NCBI GenBank assembly: GCA_964581515.1
Contig: CAZOOV010000006.1
Span: forward strand, 77,653 to 141,652
DNA from: JACJVV01 sp964581515
GTDB lineage: Archaea > Nanobdellota > Nanobdellia > Woesearchaeales > JACJVV01
DNA: 64,000 bases
Reading direction: 5' to 3'
Shown: one piece after another, positions 34,523-42,486 of the stretch
Numbering within the stretch: position 1 is the stretch's first letter
How the letters are laid out: every line of letters starts with the position of its first letter
Position numbers and translations under genes: made by a program
The notes under the pieces: model-generated
What the model was told of the DNA's origin: nothing
Seen by the model: the letters and a program-made list of their open reading frames with translations, nothing else
The model's database searches: none

Positions 34523-35245
34523 ATGCAACCACAATCAATGATGCACCAACAGATGGGATATGACAGAGCAATAACAATGTTCAGTCCTGACGGAAGACTT
34601 TTGCAGGTAGAATATGCAAAGAAGACTGTCAAACAAGGCTCAACATCTTTAGGGATGGTCTGTAAAGACGGAGTGCTCTTCGTAACAGACAAGAGAATTG
34701 TAGATACATTAATTATTCCAGAATCTGTTGAGAAGATTTGGCAAATAGATGACCACATAGGGATTACTGCAGCTGGAATTATCAGTGACGCAAGAGTTCT
34801 TGTAGATAGAGCACAGCTAGCAGCACAACAACATACAGTTACTTACGACACATTGATAGACACAGCTTCAATCGTCAAAGATATATGCTCACTAAAGCAG
34901 ATATGCACACAGTCAGCAGGTCTTAGACCATTTGGAGTATCTCTTCTTATAGGTGGCGTAGATAAAAGCGGACCAAGATTATTCTGTACAGATCCGACAG
35001 GAATTTATTTTGAGTATAAAGCAACAGTGATCGGAGAAGGAGAGAGTGAAATCTTAGATGAGCTACATAAGAAATACAAAGATGACATGACAGTTAAGGA
35101 TGGAATCAAGCTTTCAGTAGAACTGCTTAAGAAGTTCTTGAATAATGAATTCAATGTAGAAAGACTTGATGTAGTTTACATAAAGAACGATGATAAGAAA
35201 TTCATCAGGATGAAACCAGAGGAGATTAGTAAAGAGTTCAAATAA
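34523..35245 (+). CDS. psmA: Proteasome subunit alpha
   Basis: Non-catalytic 20S outer-ring subunit that gates substrate entry. The N-terminal gate/signature GYDRAITMFSPDGRLLQVEY is standard, preceded by a Met/Gln-rich MQPQSMMHQQM. Further blocks: GSTSLGMVCKDGVLFVTDKR, LRPFGVSLLIGG and LFCTDPTGIYFEYKATVIGE. 240 residues is normal. GGTGAT lies before the chosen ATG. Second gene of the Pop5-proteasome-exosome cluster. Confidence 0.97.
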   Translation: MQPQSMMHQQMGYDRAITMFSPDGRLLQVEYAKKTVKQGSTSLGMVCKDGVLFVTDKRIVDTLIIPESVEKIWQIDDHIGITAAGIISDARVLVDRAQLAAQQHTVTYDTLIDTASIVKDICSLKQICTQSAGLRPFGVSLLIGGVDKSGPRLFCTDPTGIYFEYKATVIGEGESEILDELHKKYKDDMTVKDGIKLSVELLKKFLNNEFNVERLDVVYIKNDDKKFIRMKPEEISKEFK

Positions 35246-35352
35246 ATAAAGGACTCAATCAACAACAACGATTAATGATTAGAAACGACAATCAAAACTA
35301 ACAAAGAATAACAAACAACAAATGTTAGAATGATAATAAAGGTGAATACAAA

Positions 35353-36153
35353 ATGGGAGAATTCAAAGTAAAAGATAAAAACGTGGTGGTTCCAGGAGAA
35401 CTGCTAGCGACAGGAATGGATTGCATCCCTAGTTTTGGAACATATCGTGATAAAGATAATGTATATGCTTCAAGGCTTGGTTTGACAAGCATCCACGGAA
35501 AAGTCGTAAAGATAATCCCTCTTTCAGGAGCTTATACTCCAAAGAGAGACGATGTAGTTATTGGACAAGTTATTGATATTTTAGTCCATGGTTGGAGAGT
35601 AGATATTAATTCTGCATATTCTGGTATGCTGTCTTTGAAAGACGGTACAAGTGATTTTGTTGCACGAGGCGCAGATCTTACTAAATATTTTAATTTAGGA
35701 GATTATATGATGACTAGTATTGCAAATGTTACTTCACAGATGCTTGTTGATCTGACTATGCGTGGTCCAGGCCTAAGAAAACTTGATGGTGGCAGGATCA
35801 TAAAAGTTAATGCACATAAGGTTCCAAGGATAATTGGAAAACATGGAAGCATGGTATCTATGATTAAGAATGCTACAAACTGCAAGATACTTGTAGGTCA
35901 GAATGGTCTTATATGGCTAAACGGAGAACCTAAAGATGAAGTTATTGCAGTCAAAACTATCAAAATGATAGAACAGAAATCACATATCTCTGGATTAACA
36001 GACAAGATAAAAAGTCATTTAGAGAAAGAAACAGGAAAGAAAGTAGAAGTTCCAGAAATTACAGAAAGAGCTCCTGCACCAGAAGGTCAGGGACAGAGAA
36101 ATGAACAGAGACGTGAACAAAGGAGACCTCCTAGGGGTCCTCCACGTAGGTGA
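35353..36153 (+). CDS. rrp4: Exosome RNA-binding subunit Rrp4
   Basis: Cap subunit of the archaeal exosome. 266 residues: N-terminal domain (VVPGELLATGMDC), S1 domain (GDYMMTSIANVTSQMLVDLT), KH domain (HKVPRIIGKHGSMVSMIKNA) and a basic, Gln/Arg/Pro-rich tail (RREQRRPPRGPPRR). It usually follows an sbds gene, but here follows psmA directly after 107 bases. GGTGA precedes the start. The stop lies 5 bases before the rrp41 start. Confidence 0.96.
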   Translation: MGEFKVKDKNVVVPGELLATGMDCIPSFGTYRDKDNVYASRLGLTSIHGKVVKIIPLSGAYTPKRDDVVIGQVIDILVHGWRVDINSAYSGMLSLKDGTSDFVARGADLTKYFNLGDYMMTSIANVTSQMLVDLTMRGPGLRKLDGGRIIKVNAHKVPRIIGKHGSMVSMIKNATNCKILVGQNGLIWLNGEPKDEVIAVKTIKMIEQKSHISGLTDKIKSHLEKETGKKVEVPEITERAPAPEGQGQRNEQRREQRRPPRGPPRR

Positions 36154-36158
36154 TTACA

Positions 36159-36878
36159 ATGGGTTACACTGAAAGATTCGACAAAAGAAAAATGGACGAA
36201 CTCCGTCCAATGGAAGCAAAAGCAGGAGTGATTAAGAACGCAGATGGTTCTGCTTGGTTTAAGATTGGAAAGACTGAGGCTTACGCAGCAGTTTATGGTC
36301 CTAGAGACTTATATCCAAGATTTATGCAGGATCCATCAAAAGGTGTCTTAAGATGCTTTTACAATATGATGCCCTTCTCAGGAAGCGGTGAGCGAGTAAG
36401 ACCAGGTCAAAACAGACGAGCAAAAGAAATCTCAATGGTTACAGAAAAAGCTCTATTGCCTGTTCTTGATCTTAGCGAATATCCGAATGCAGTAGTTGAC
36501 GTATTCATAGATCTTCCTCAGACTGATGCTGGAAGTAGATGTGCAGGAATTTGTGCAGCATCTATTGCACTGGCTAATGCAGGAATACCTATGAAAGATT
36601 TAGTGTCAGGAATTGCAGTAGGAAGAGTAGACAATGCTGTCGTAGCTGATCTTGAATATATGGAAGAAGCATATGAAGATGGACCAGTAGCAGATATCCC
36701 TATGGCTATTATCCATAACACTGAAGAAGTAACTCTTTTACAGATGGATGGCGAAGTATCAAAAGAGATGCTAACAGAGGCATTGAAGATGGGTCTTAAA
36801 GTATCAAAGAAGATCTATGATGTACAAGTCAAGGCATTGAAGGATAGTTACAGCGACAAAGGTGATAAGAATGAATAA
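36159..36878 (+). CDS. rrp41: Exosome catalytic subunit Rrp41
   Basis: Phosphorolytic RNase PH-type subunit of the hexameric exosome ring. Blocks: MDELRPMEAKAGVIKNADGS, ERVRPGQNRRAKEIS with the RNA/phosphate-binding Arg pair, AGICAASIALANAGIPMKDL, and the acidic active-site region EEAYEDGPVADIP. 239 residues is normal. I start at the ATG after GGTGAT; a GTG three codons earlier overlaps that site. It overlaps rrp42 by 8 bases. Confidence 0.97.
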   Translation: MGYTERFDKRKMDELRPMEAKAGVIKNADGSAWFKIGKTEAYAAVYGPRDLYPRFMQDPSKGVLRCFYNMMPFSGSGERVRPGQNRRAKEISMVTEKALLPVLDLSEYPNAVVDVFIDLPQTDAGSRCAGICAASIALANAGIPMKDLVSGIAVGRVDNAVVADLEYMEEAYEDGPVADIPMAIIHNTEEVTLLQMDGEVSKEMLTEALKMGLKVSKKIYDVQVKALKDSYSDKGDKNE

Positions 36879-37659
36879 TAACGAAGATAATAGGGCTCAT
36901 ATCATCAACTCAATTAAGAATAAGGTAAGGCCTGATGGCAGATCTTGTGAAGAATTTAGAGATGTTAAGGTAGAATTTGGCGTTATTGCAACTGCAGAAG
37001 GATCAGCTAGAGTCACAATCGGCGATACAATTGTTCTTGCAGGAGTTAAGATGTCACTAGATAAGCCATATCCTGATACACCTGACAATGGGAATTTCAT
37101 GGTTAATGTGGAATTACTTCCATCATCCAGCCCAGAGTTTGAACCAGGACCACCATCAATAACTGCAATTGAACTTGCAAGGGTTACTGATAGGGGAATT
37201 AGGGAATCAAAGGCAATTGACACAAAGGATTTATGCATGGAACCTGGAAAATTAGTTTGGGGAGTGCTTGTTGATATATGTACTGTCAATTCTTCAGGTA
37301 ATCTGTTTGATGCTTGTTCTCTTGCAGCAATAGCAGCATTGAAAGATGCAACATTGCCAGAGACAATAACAGAGAATGACAATACTGTTGTTGACTATAA
37401 GCATAAGACAGACAAAAAATTGCCATTATCAAAGACACCTCTTGGAGTAACAGTACTTAAGATAGGAGATACTTTGATAGTCGATCCTGACTCTGCAGAA
37501 GAAAATGTATTTGACACAAGATTAACAATTACATCAATGGAAGATGGTACTTTATGCGCTATGCAAAAAGGTGGAAATGGACCATTGACAGTTGATGAGA
37601 TCACAAAGATGATTGATCTTGCAGTCAAGAAAGCAGGCGAGCTAAGGAAGAAACTTTAA
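36871..37659 (+). CDS. rrp42: Exosome subunit Rrp42
   Basis: Structural RNase PH-type partner of Rrp41 in the exosome ring. Blocks: RPDGRSCEEFRDVKVEFGVI, GSARVTIGDTIVLAGVKM, SSPEFEPGPPSITAIELARV and the C-terminal GPLTVDEITKMIDLAVKKAG. Start chosen at the ATG preceded by GGTGAT, overlapping the end of rrp41. Last gene of the operon; L37Ae, frequently next in archaea, is missing and a pyrimidine tract follows. Confidence 0.96.
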   Translation: MNNNEDNRAHIINSIKNKVRPDGRSCEEFRDVKVEFGVIATAEGSARVTIGDTIVLAGVKMSLDKPYPDTPDNGNFMVNVELLPSSSPEFEPGPPSITAIELARVTDRGIRESKAIDTKDLCMEPGKLVWGVLVDICTVNSSGNLFDACSLAAIAALKDATLPETITENDNTVVDYKHKTDKKLPLSKTPLGVTVLKIGDTLIVDPDSAEENVFDTRLTITSMEDGTLCAMQKGGNGPLTVDEITKMIDLAVKKAGELRKKL

Positions 37660-37780
37660 ATCTTCCATATTTTTTATTTTTCTTCTTTTCTTTCTTCTTT
37701 TCTTTTTCTCTCTTCTTTTTTCTTCCTTCTTAATTTCCTCATAATTTATTTTAATTTTCTCTCTCTTATTTTTTCATTTT
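37660..37780 (+). terminator. Pyrimidine-rich terminator-like tract after rrp42
   Basis: Over 100 bases almost only T and C with several T4-T6 runs just past the exosome operon. Archaeal RNA polymerase terminates at such T runs, so this is a likely transcript end. Confidence 0.5.
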
Positions 37781-37828
37781 ATCCTCTTTTAATTCTATCC
37801 TCTTTTAATTCTATCCTCTTTTAATTCT
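37781..37828 (+). repeat. Three perfect 16-bp tandem repeats
   Basis: The unit ATCCTCTTTTAATTCT occurs three times without a mismatch at 37781, 37797 and 37813, between the exosome operon and a secreted protein gene. Confidence 0.95.
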
Positions 37829-37949
37829 ATAATTAACATATTAAACATATATTTTAATGGAAACTTTTAAATATATCTTAGTATACAAAACCCTATATTG
37901 TAGATATATCTATAATATATTATTATATGGTATTATTAGAGGTGATCTC

Positions 37950-39056
37950 ATGAAAATAAAATTATTCTTTATGATTATGTTAATTACAGTTATGTCAGCA
38001 TTTGTTTTAGCAGAAGAATGTACAACAAAAGAAGAACTTTTAATTGATAATTTGAATGTAAGGTATGACTTTTATTATTATGCAGCAGAAGCATTAAATG
38101 TTAGGATGGGAGCAGTCATCAGTGCAATTGATGGAGATACTACTGAACTTGAAAGCATAAGAGCTGATTTTGTAGCAAACTATGACACTGCAAAAGCAGC
38201 TGCAGACAATGGAGCTATAATTGGATTTTATGAAGCAGTAGAACAAGGAGCAGATTATGTAATGGCTTTCAAAGGTGAAGCAAACTCTTCGATAACAAAT
38301 TATAGTGCAGTAAAATATGCATTAAATGCTACTATGGGAGAGAATAAAGCTTATCTTGATGGTCTGAAACAAACAGCTCTTGATAATCAATTATCACATA
38401 GATTGAATGTATATCAGCAGTCCTTATGCAGAGCTAATCAATTTATAGATGATAATAATATTACAGATGCAGAGTTTCTTGCATTAGTTAGCGCATTCCA
38501 ACAAAAATATAATGAAGGACAGCATACTTTAACAGAGGCTTATAATACTTGTAAACTTCAGGCACTTATCCAGTGTGATGAAGAAATTGCAGAAGAAGCT
38601 TTAGAGATAATACATGATTTCAAAAATGATACTGAAGAAATAGTCCAGGCTGCAATTGTTTTGATGGAAGCTAAAAAAGAAGAGGTAATGGCTGCGATTG
38701 CAGATGGTGTCATGGTAGCTCATGAAGGTTTCATAAATCTTGCAGTAGATCTTATTGCTACAGCTGAGACTGCTGGATGGGATGTAACTGAAGAGAAAGC
38801 TCTTCTTGCAGATGCAAATGCAACATATAATGAAGCAGTTACAACTTATGAGGGTGGAGATATAGACGGAGCAAAAGTATTGCTAGAAGAGTCTAAAGAA
38901 TCTCTTATAGCAATAAAGGTCTCCTTGCAAGCAAAGAAGCAACAATACGCAGCAAATGCAACAACTGGTTCAGATGGTAGTAATACAGGATCACAAGGAG
39001 GATGGCTAAAAAACAAGATAGGAAGCAATGCATCTGGTTCCTCTACTAGTGACTAG
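37950..39056 (+). CDS. Secreted helical/coiled-coil protein
   Basis: 368 residues from the ATG after GGTGATC. A Sec signal peptide (MKIKLFFMIMLITVMSAFVL then AEE) precedes a long, Ala/Glu-rich, mostly helical body that includes several Asn-glycosylation sequons and Ala-rich helices, ending in a Gly/Ser/Asn-rich tail (GSDGSNTGSQGG, SNASGSSTSD). It resembles helical-bundle extracellular proteins common in this kind of genome. Function not known. Followed 102 bases later by a lipoprotein-like gene on the same strand. Confidence 0.78.
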   Translation: MKIKLFFMIMLITVMSAFVLAEECTTKEELLIDNLNVRYDFYYYAAEALNVRMGAVISAIDGDTTELESIRADFVANYDTAKAAADNGAIIGFYEAVEQGADYVMAFKGEANSSITNYSAVKYALNATMGENKAYLDGLKQTALDNQLSHRLNVYQQSLCRANQFIDDNNITDAEFLALVSAFQQKYNEGQHTLTEAYNTCKLQALIQCDEEIAEEALEIIHDFKNDTEEIVQAAIVLMEAKKEEVMAAIADGVMVAHEGFINLAVDLIATAETAGWDVTEEKALLADANATYNEAVTTYEGGDIDGAKVLLEESKESLIAIKVSLQAKKQQYAANATTGSDGSNTGSQGGWLKNKIGSNASGSSTSD

Positions 39057-39158
39057 CGACTACATATTTTGATGAAAAGATTAACTGAAAAGATAAATAC
39101 AATAAAAACTAAACAAAAACAATCTATGAGAAAACAAATCAAAAATAGGTGATAACAA

Positions 39159-39596
39159 ATGAAAAAAATACTGACAATAATTGCACTATCATTGCTTGTC
39201 TTAATGCTAGCAGGTTGTGTAACTGAAAAAGAACCTTTAGATAAAAGAGGGGAAGAAGGAAAGCCAAATTTGATGAAAGAATGCTTTGAAAAATGCATGG
39301 CAGAAGAAGATGGCGCCGAAGATGGTTGCAAAAGATTCTGTGAAAACAGAATGGACGAAGAAAGAAAACCAGGTCTAGACGATGAGAAATCTCCTTTGAT
39401 AGATGGTGAAAAACCCCCTTTAAGAGACGGCGAAAAACCACCTATGAGAGAAGGTGAAAAACCTCCTCTGGATGATGATGATATGCCTGTTAAGGAAGTA
39501 GAGACTGATGACGATGAAAGTGAAGAAAAAGTTATTGAAGATGTCTCAGGCCTTGATGACGACGAATATGAAGCTGATCTAGGGGATGTAATTTAA
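39159..39596 (+). CDS. Lipoprotein-like acidic secreted protein with KPP repeats
   Basis: 145 residues. The signal MKKILTIIALSLLVLMLAGC ends in a lipobox-like L-A-G-C, so lipid anchoring is plausible. A Cys/Lys/Glu part follows (CFEKCMAEEDGAEDGCKRFC, four Cys), then repeats of the pattern G-E-K-P-P-(L/M)-R/D (DGEKPPLRDGEKPPMREGEK), then an Asp/Glu tail. Mature protein is strongly acidic. RBS GGTGAT precedes the start. Not assigned to a family. Confidence 0.72.
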   Translation: MKKILTIIALSLLVLMLAGCVTEKEPLDKRGEEGKPNLMKECFEKCMAEEDGAEDGCKRFCENRMDEERKPGLDDEKSPLIDGEKPPLRDGEKPPMREGEKPPLDDDDMPVKEVETDDDESEEKVIEDVSGLDDDEYEADLGDVI

Positions 39597-39712
39597 TTAT
39601 CTCTTTTTTTATTTCTTTTATTTCTCTTTTAATTATTTTCTTATTCTTTTTTTCATTCTTCTTTAATTTTTTCATTTTTATTCTAATGTTTCTTTTATTT
39701 CTTCTTTCTTAA
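39597..39712. terminator. T-rich region between convergent genes
   Basis: On the plus strand this 116-base gap is nearly all T with some A and C (many T4-T7 runs) and likely terminates the lipoprotein transcript. Nothing else seen. Confidence 0.4.
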
Positions 39713-40471
39713 TTATGATTTATCCCATAAATCATAAAAGAATTTTCTATAATGGTCTGCATTCTCTTTTGATATTATTGCAAACAGTTTAGGATTCTCT
39801 CCCCATATTAATGTTGCTACGATGTTATTAAATATTGCAATGCCTGTAGGAAGTATTACATCTGTACTTTTAATCTCATATAATCCGGTCTTTGAAAAAT
39901 TCATCTTATGTTTAAATTCTTCTGCTCCAAAATTATATAATATCTTTGCCTTAACTTTTTTTTCTGCTCTTTGTTGGTGAAATTTTAAGAAAAACATTTT
40001 TACAGATTCTTTATCCCACATATCTCCACTAAGCGTCATTGCAAGATATTCATTTCCTTCTTTCATTTGACTAAGTATTTCTCTGAAGAATGTTTTTACT
40101 CCTTCATATCCTTCATAGATTCTTGCTTCTTGTTTATCTTTCTCAAGCTGTTGCTTAAGTTTAAGCTCAGGTAAAATCTTTCTAAACTTTTTAGATTTTA
40201 TATTTAATTCATTTTGTTGATATTGTATATAATCTAAAATCTTTTCTGGATCAACAGCTCTGAAGTATTTTGTCTTTCTTTTTATTACTTCACTCACAAG
40301 CCCTTTTTGTTTTAATTTTTCAAGTATCTCATATACTTTTGAACGTGCTACTCCTGAATCAAGTATTATTGGACCAGAAGTGCTGTTTCCAAGTTCAAGA
40401 AGTGCTAAATATACTTTAATTTCTCCTTTTGTAAAGCCAATATTTTCAAGTATTTCTGTATTCATATTCAT
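39713..40471 (-). CDS. TrmB-family transcriptional regulator
   Basis: 252 residues. N-terminal TrmB winged helix (ILENIGFTKGEIKVYLALLE, GVARSKVYEILEKLKQKGLV), a coiled-coil linker (QQNELNIKSKKFRKILPELK), and the TrmB middle/C-terminal effector domain (ARIYEGYEGVKTFFREILSQ). TrmB proteins often sense sugars and repress or activate transport and sugar metabolism genes; ligand unknown here. Divergent from a zinc-ribbon gene, with two palindromes between them as operator candidates. Confidence 0.88.
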   Translation of the reverse strand: MNMNTEILENIGFTKGEIKVYLALLELGNSTSGPIILDSGVARSKVYEILEKLKQKGLVSEVIKRKTKYFRAVDPEKILDYIQYQQNELNIKSKKFRKILPELKLKQQLEKDKQEARIYEGYEGVKTFFREILSQMKEGNEYLAMTLSGDMWDKESVKMFFLKFHQQRAEKKVKAKILYNFGAEEFKHKMNFSKTGLYEIKSTDVILPTGIAIFNNIVATLIWGENPKLFAIISKENADHYRKFFYDLWDKS

Positions 40472-40507
40472 TTGTATCTCTTCTAGATTTATTAATCTTT
40501 CTATTGT

Positions 40508-40521
40508 TCCCCCTTAGGGGA
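40508..40521. promoter_or_regulatory. GC-rich palindrome in TrmB divergent promoter
   Basis: TCCCC (40508-40512) and GGGGA (40517-40521) around CTTA. Stands out in an AT-rich promoter about 37 bases upstream of trmB; could be an operator. Confidence 0.4.
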
Positions 40522-40543
40522 GGAATAATCCTTATATACTTAT

Positions 40544-40561
40544 GACTACTATATGGTAGTC
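40544..40561. promoter_or_regulatory. Inverted repeat GACTAC-N6-GTAGTC, candidate TrmB operator
   Basis: Perfect 6-bp arms at 40544-40549 and 40556-40561, between a TATA-like CTTATATAC (about 40531) and the ATG at 40565, that is over the expected transcription start. A bound dimer would block this promoter. Confidence 0.5.
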
Positions 40562-40564
40562 AAG

Positions 40565-40726
40565 ATGAAACATCCGACTTTATTCAAACAAAATTTAATC
40601 TGTCCTAAATGTAAGCATAAGAACTTAGGAGAAGATAAGTTCTGTGAGAAATGTCTGTTTGATTTGACAAACCTAAACGTACTTGAATATTACATGCGTT
40701 GGGACATGACTGTAAAAGGGAGATGA
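40565..40726 (+). CDS. Small zinc-ribbon protein, 53 residues
   Basis: MKHPTLFKQNLICPKCKHKN then ... GEDKFCEKCLFDLTNL, with two C-x-x-C pairs 16 residues apart, the pattern of a rubredoxin-type zinc ribbon. An in-frame ATG at 40553 inside the palindrome would add four residues. The stop lies 5 bases before a membrane protein gene, so the two form an operon probably controlled by the divergent TrmB protein. Role unknown; small zinc ribbons often bind nucleic acid or partner proteins. Confidence 0.75.
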   Translation: MKHPTLFKQNLICPKCKHKNLGEDKFCEKCLFDLTNLNVLEYYMRWDMTVKGR

Positions 40727-40731
40727 TTTGA

Positions 40732-41508
40732 GTGATAATCCATTGGCCTCAAGTCATTGTTGTGACAACAGTGCTTTACGCACTTATCATAATAAATCTT
40801 CCTTTTAATCCAGTAGCAAGTACTATATTCTTATTTGCTATTATTTCTTATTGGAGCAGATTGCCAGGAGTGGGGATTCCTTCTCCTTTCTTTATACTCT
40901 ATTTGGCAGATCTAGTCGACTTGTTCAGTCTTCTTATAGCAGTCAATCTCGGTGGAATTTATGGTGCAATCTTTTCGTTATTTGGAAATATTGGATCAAG
41001 GATGGCAGGAATAACTCCTTATTGGAGTGGAGTAATGAAAGATGGTATAATTCAATTCTTCATCTGTTTGATTATTCCTTTTATTTATTCTGCAACAGGA
41101 GGTAATATTGTGATGACTATGATGATTTATACTATAATAAGAAGGATGGGTTTCATAGTATTATGGTTAATCTATCCTGATCTTTCATTAGGAGAATTTT
41201 GTGTTATATGGGTAGGTGTTACATTTGCATCATTGACAATCAATGCATTTTATGCAAAATACTTTGGGGGATTTTTTGATGGTCTTCTTCAGTCGGGTGT
41301 GTCTTTTAATTGGCCGATGTTTATTTTTGTAACTATAATTGTAATAGCTGGAAAAACATATTTTTTTGGAACAAGTAAGAGTAAATTTATGGATCAGAAA
41401 TATCTTTTGAAACATTTGTTGCATAAGGTTATTCCTCAAGAAAAAGGAAATAAGATAAACGCTGTTAATGATATTGAGATCATAGCTGAAGTGAAATCAG
41501 TAATCTAA
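40732..41508 (+). CDS. Multi-pass membrane protein, TrmB-linked
   Basis: 258 residues from a GTG start behind GGAGATGATT. About six hydrophobic helices; conserved-looking polar positions within helices (PFFILYLADLVDLFSLLIAV, GNIGSRMAGITPYWSG) and a charged C-terminal tail (HKVIPQEKGNKINAVNDIEI). Resembles a small transporter or S-component in size, but I do not recognise the family. Its place in the operon next to a TrmB regulator favours a solute transport role; this is inference. Confidence 0.72.
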   Translation: MIIHWPQVIVVTTVLYALIIINLPFNPVASTIFLFAIISYWSRLPGVGIPSPFFILYLADLVDLFSLLIAVNLGGIYGAIFSLFGNIGSRMAGITPYWSGVMKDGIIQFFICLIIPFIYSATGGNIVMTMMIYTIIRRMGFIVLWLIYPDLSLGEFCVIWVGVTFASLTINAFYAKYFGGFFDGLLQSGVSFNWPMFIFVTIIVIAGKTYFFGTSKSKFMDQKYLLKHLLHKVIPQEKGNKINAVNDIEIIAEVKSVI

Positions 41509-41548
41509 ATTATTTTAATTTAATGATTTTTACTCGAACAACCATAAT

Positions 41549-41557
41549 CTTTATAAA
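41549..41557 (+). promoter_or_regulatory. TATA box for rpoK
   Basis: CTTTATAAA about 26-34 bases before the ATG at 41583; nearly leaderless transcript. Confidence 0.5.
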
Positions 41558-41582
41558 CAGATTAGAATTCATCAATCTCAAT

Positions 41583-41822
41583 ATGGAACAAGAACCTATT
41601 GAATACACAAAGTACGAAAAAGCTCGTATGATCGGTTCTCGCGCTTTGCAAATAAGCATGGGTGCACCTTTAATGGTTGAGATGTCTGATAATGATCTCG
41701 AAACGATTGGCTTTAATCCTATTGAAATAGCAAAAAGAGAGTTTAAAGCAGGCGTTATTCCTCTTACAATTAGAAGACCTCTTCCTGGTCAGAAAAAGCA
41801 AGAAGAAGAAAAAGAAGAATAA
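41583..41822 (+). CDS. rpoK: DNA-directed RNA polymerase subunit K
   Basis: 79 residues, archaeal Rpb6/omega homologue: YTKYEKARMIGSRALQISMG, APLMVEMS, EIAKREFKAGVIPLTIRRPL, the family signature. Helps assemble and stabilise the polymerase. A Lys/Glu tail (GQKKQEEEKEE) follows the core. The start is fixed by the TATA box; an earlier in-frame start at 41523 would be upstream of it. Usually rpoK sits in a ribosomal operon with rpoN and S9; here it is alone. Confidence 0.94.
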   Translation: MEQEPIEYTKYEKARMIGSRALQISMGAPLMVEMSDNDLETIGFNPIEIAKREFKAGVIPLTIRRPLPGQKKQEEEKEE

Positions 41823-41871
41823 AATAATAAAATTATTTTTTATTTCTCAATTTGATGTTTTTATTTAATCT

Positions 41872-42249
41872 TTATTTATCACCAAATCCAGCAACTAGCA
41901 GTCCAATTCCTTCTATTACAAATAGTACATTAAGCACAGTCTGTGTGATGAATGGAATACCAAATCCAATTATTCCCATGCCATTTAATATTTGAATTAT
42001 AGCTATTGCCAGTATTACAAATGCTACTCCTGCAGATATCCACATGATAGTGTCATCTTCACTCAAGAATGTGTCTATTAGAAGATATGCACCAACAACC
42101 GCTACAACCCACAGTAGTATTGGAGATCCTATTACAATAGGTAGGCTAAATCCTAATAATCCCCAAGAATTTAATAGAGGTATTCCTCCAAGCGCAATAA
42201 CAATAAGCCCTGAAATCAAGCTTACCCAATATTTAGGTTCATCAAGCAT
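41872..42249 (-). CDS. Small membrane protein with four helices
   Basis: 125 residues: four hydrophobic segments separated by short loops, with a repeated pattern (YWVSLISGLIVIALGGIPLL ... LGFSLPIVIGSP and NGMGIIGFGIPFITQTVLNV) suggesting two related halves. Starts MLDEPKYW after a GAGGTGAA site. Function unknown. Confidence 0.72.
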   Translation of the reverse strand: MLDEPKYWVSLISGLIVIALGGIPLLNSWGLLGFSLPIVIGSPILLWVVAVVGAYLLIDTFLSEDDTIMWISAGVAFVILAIAIIQILNGMGIIGFGIPFITQTVLNVLFVIEGIGLLVAGFGDK

Positions 42250-42486
42250 AATTATTCACCTCAGTAGTATCAATCTTAATATTCATATATTGGTATGATT
42301 TATATATAAATCTTCTTATTTTATGTGATTCTTATTGCTTTTTTCTTGGTTTTGGACTTTTTTTCTTGATTTTTCCCTAATTATTTCTTATATACTAGAA
42401 CATATAAATCTTTATATATGCTTTGACACTACTCGAGAATAACAATCACTTAAGTGAAATTTAAATTCCATTGAGGGGGTAATAAA

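Noticed and set aside
37781..37828. Possible CRISPR array at the 16-bp repeats
   Set aside because: Repeats are directly adjacent with no spacers and no cas gene is present.
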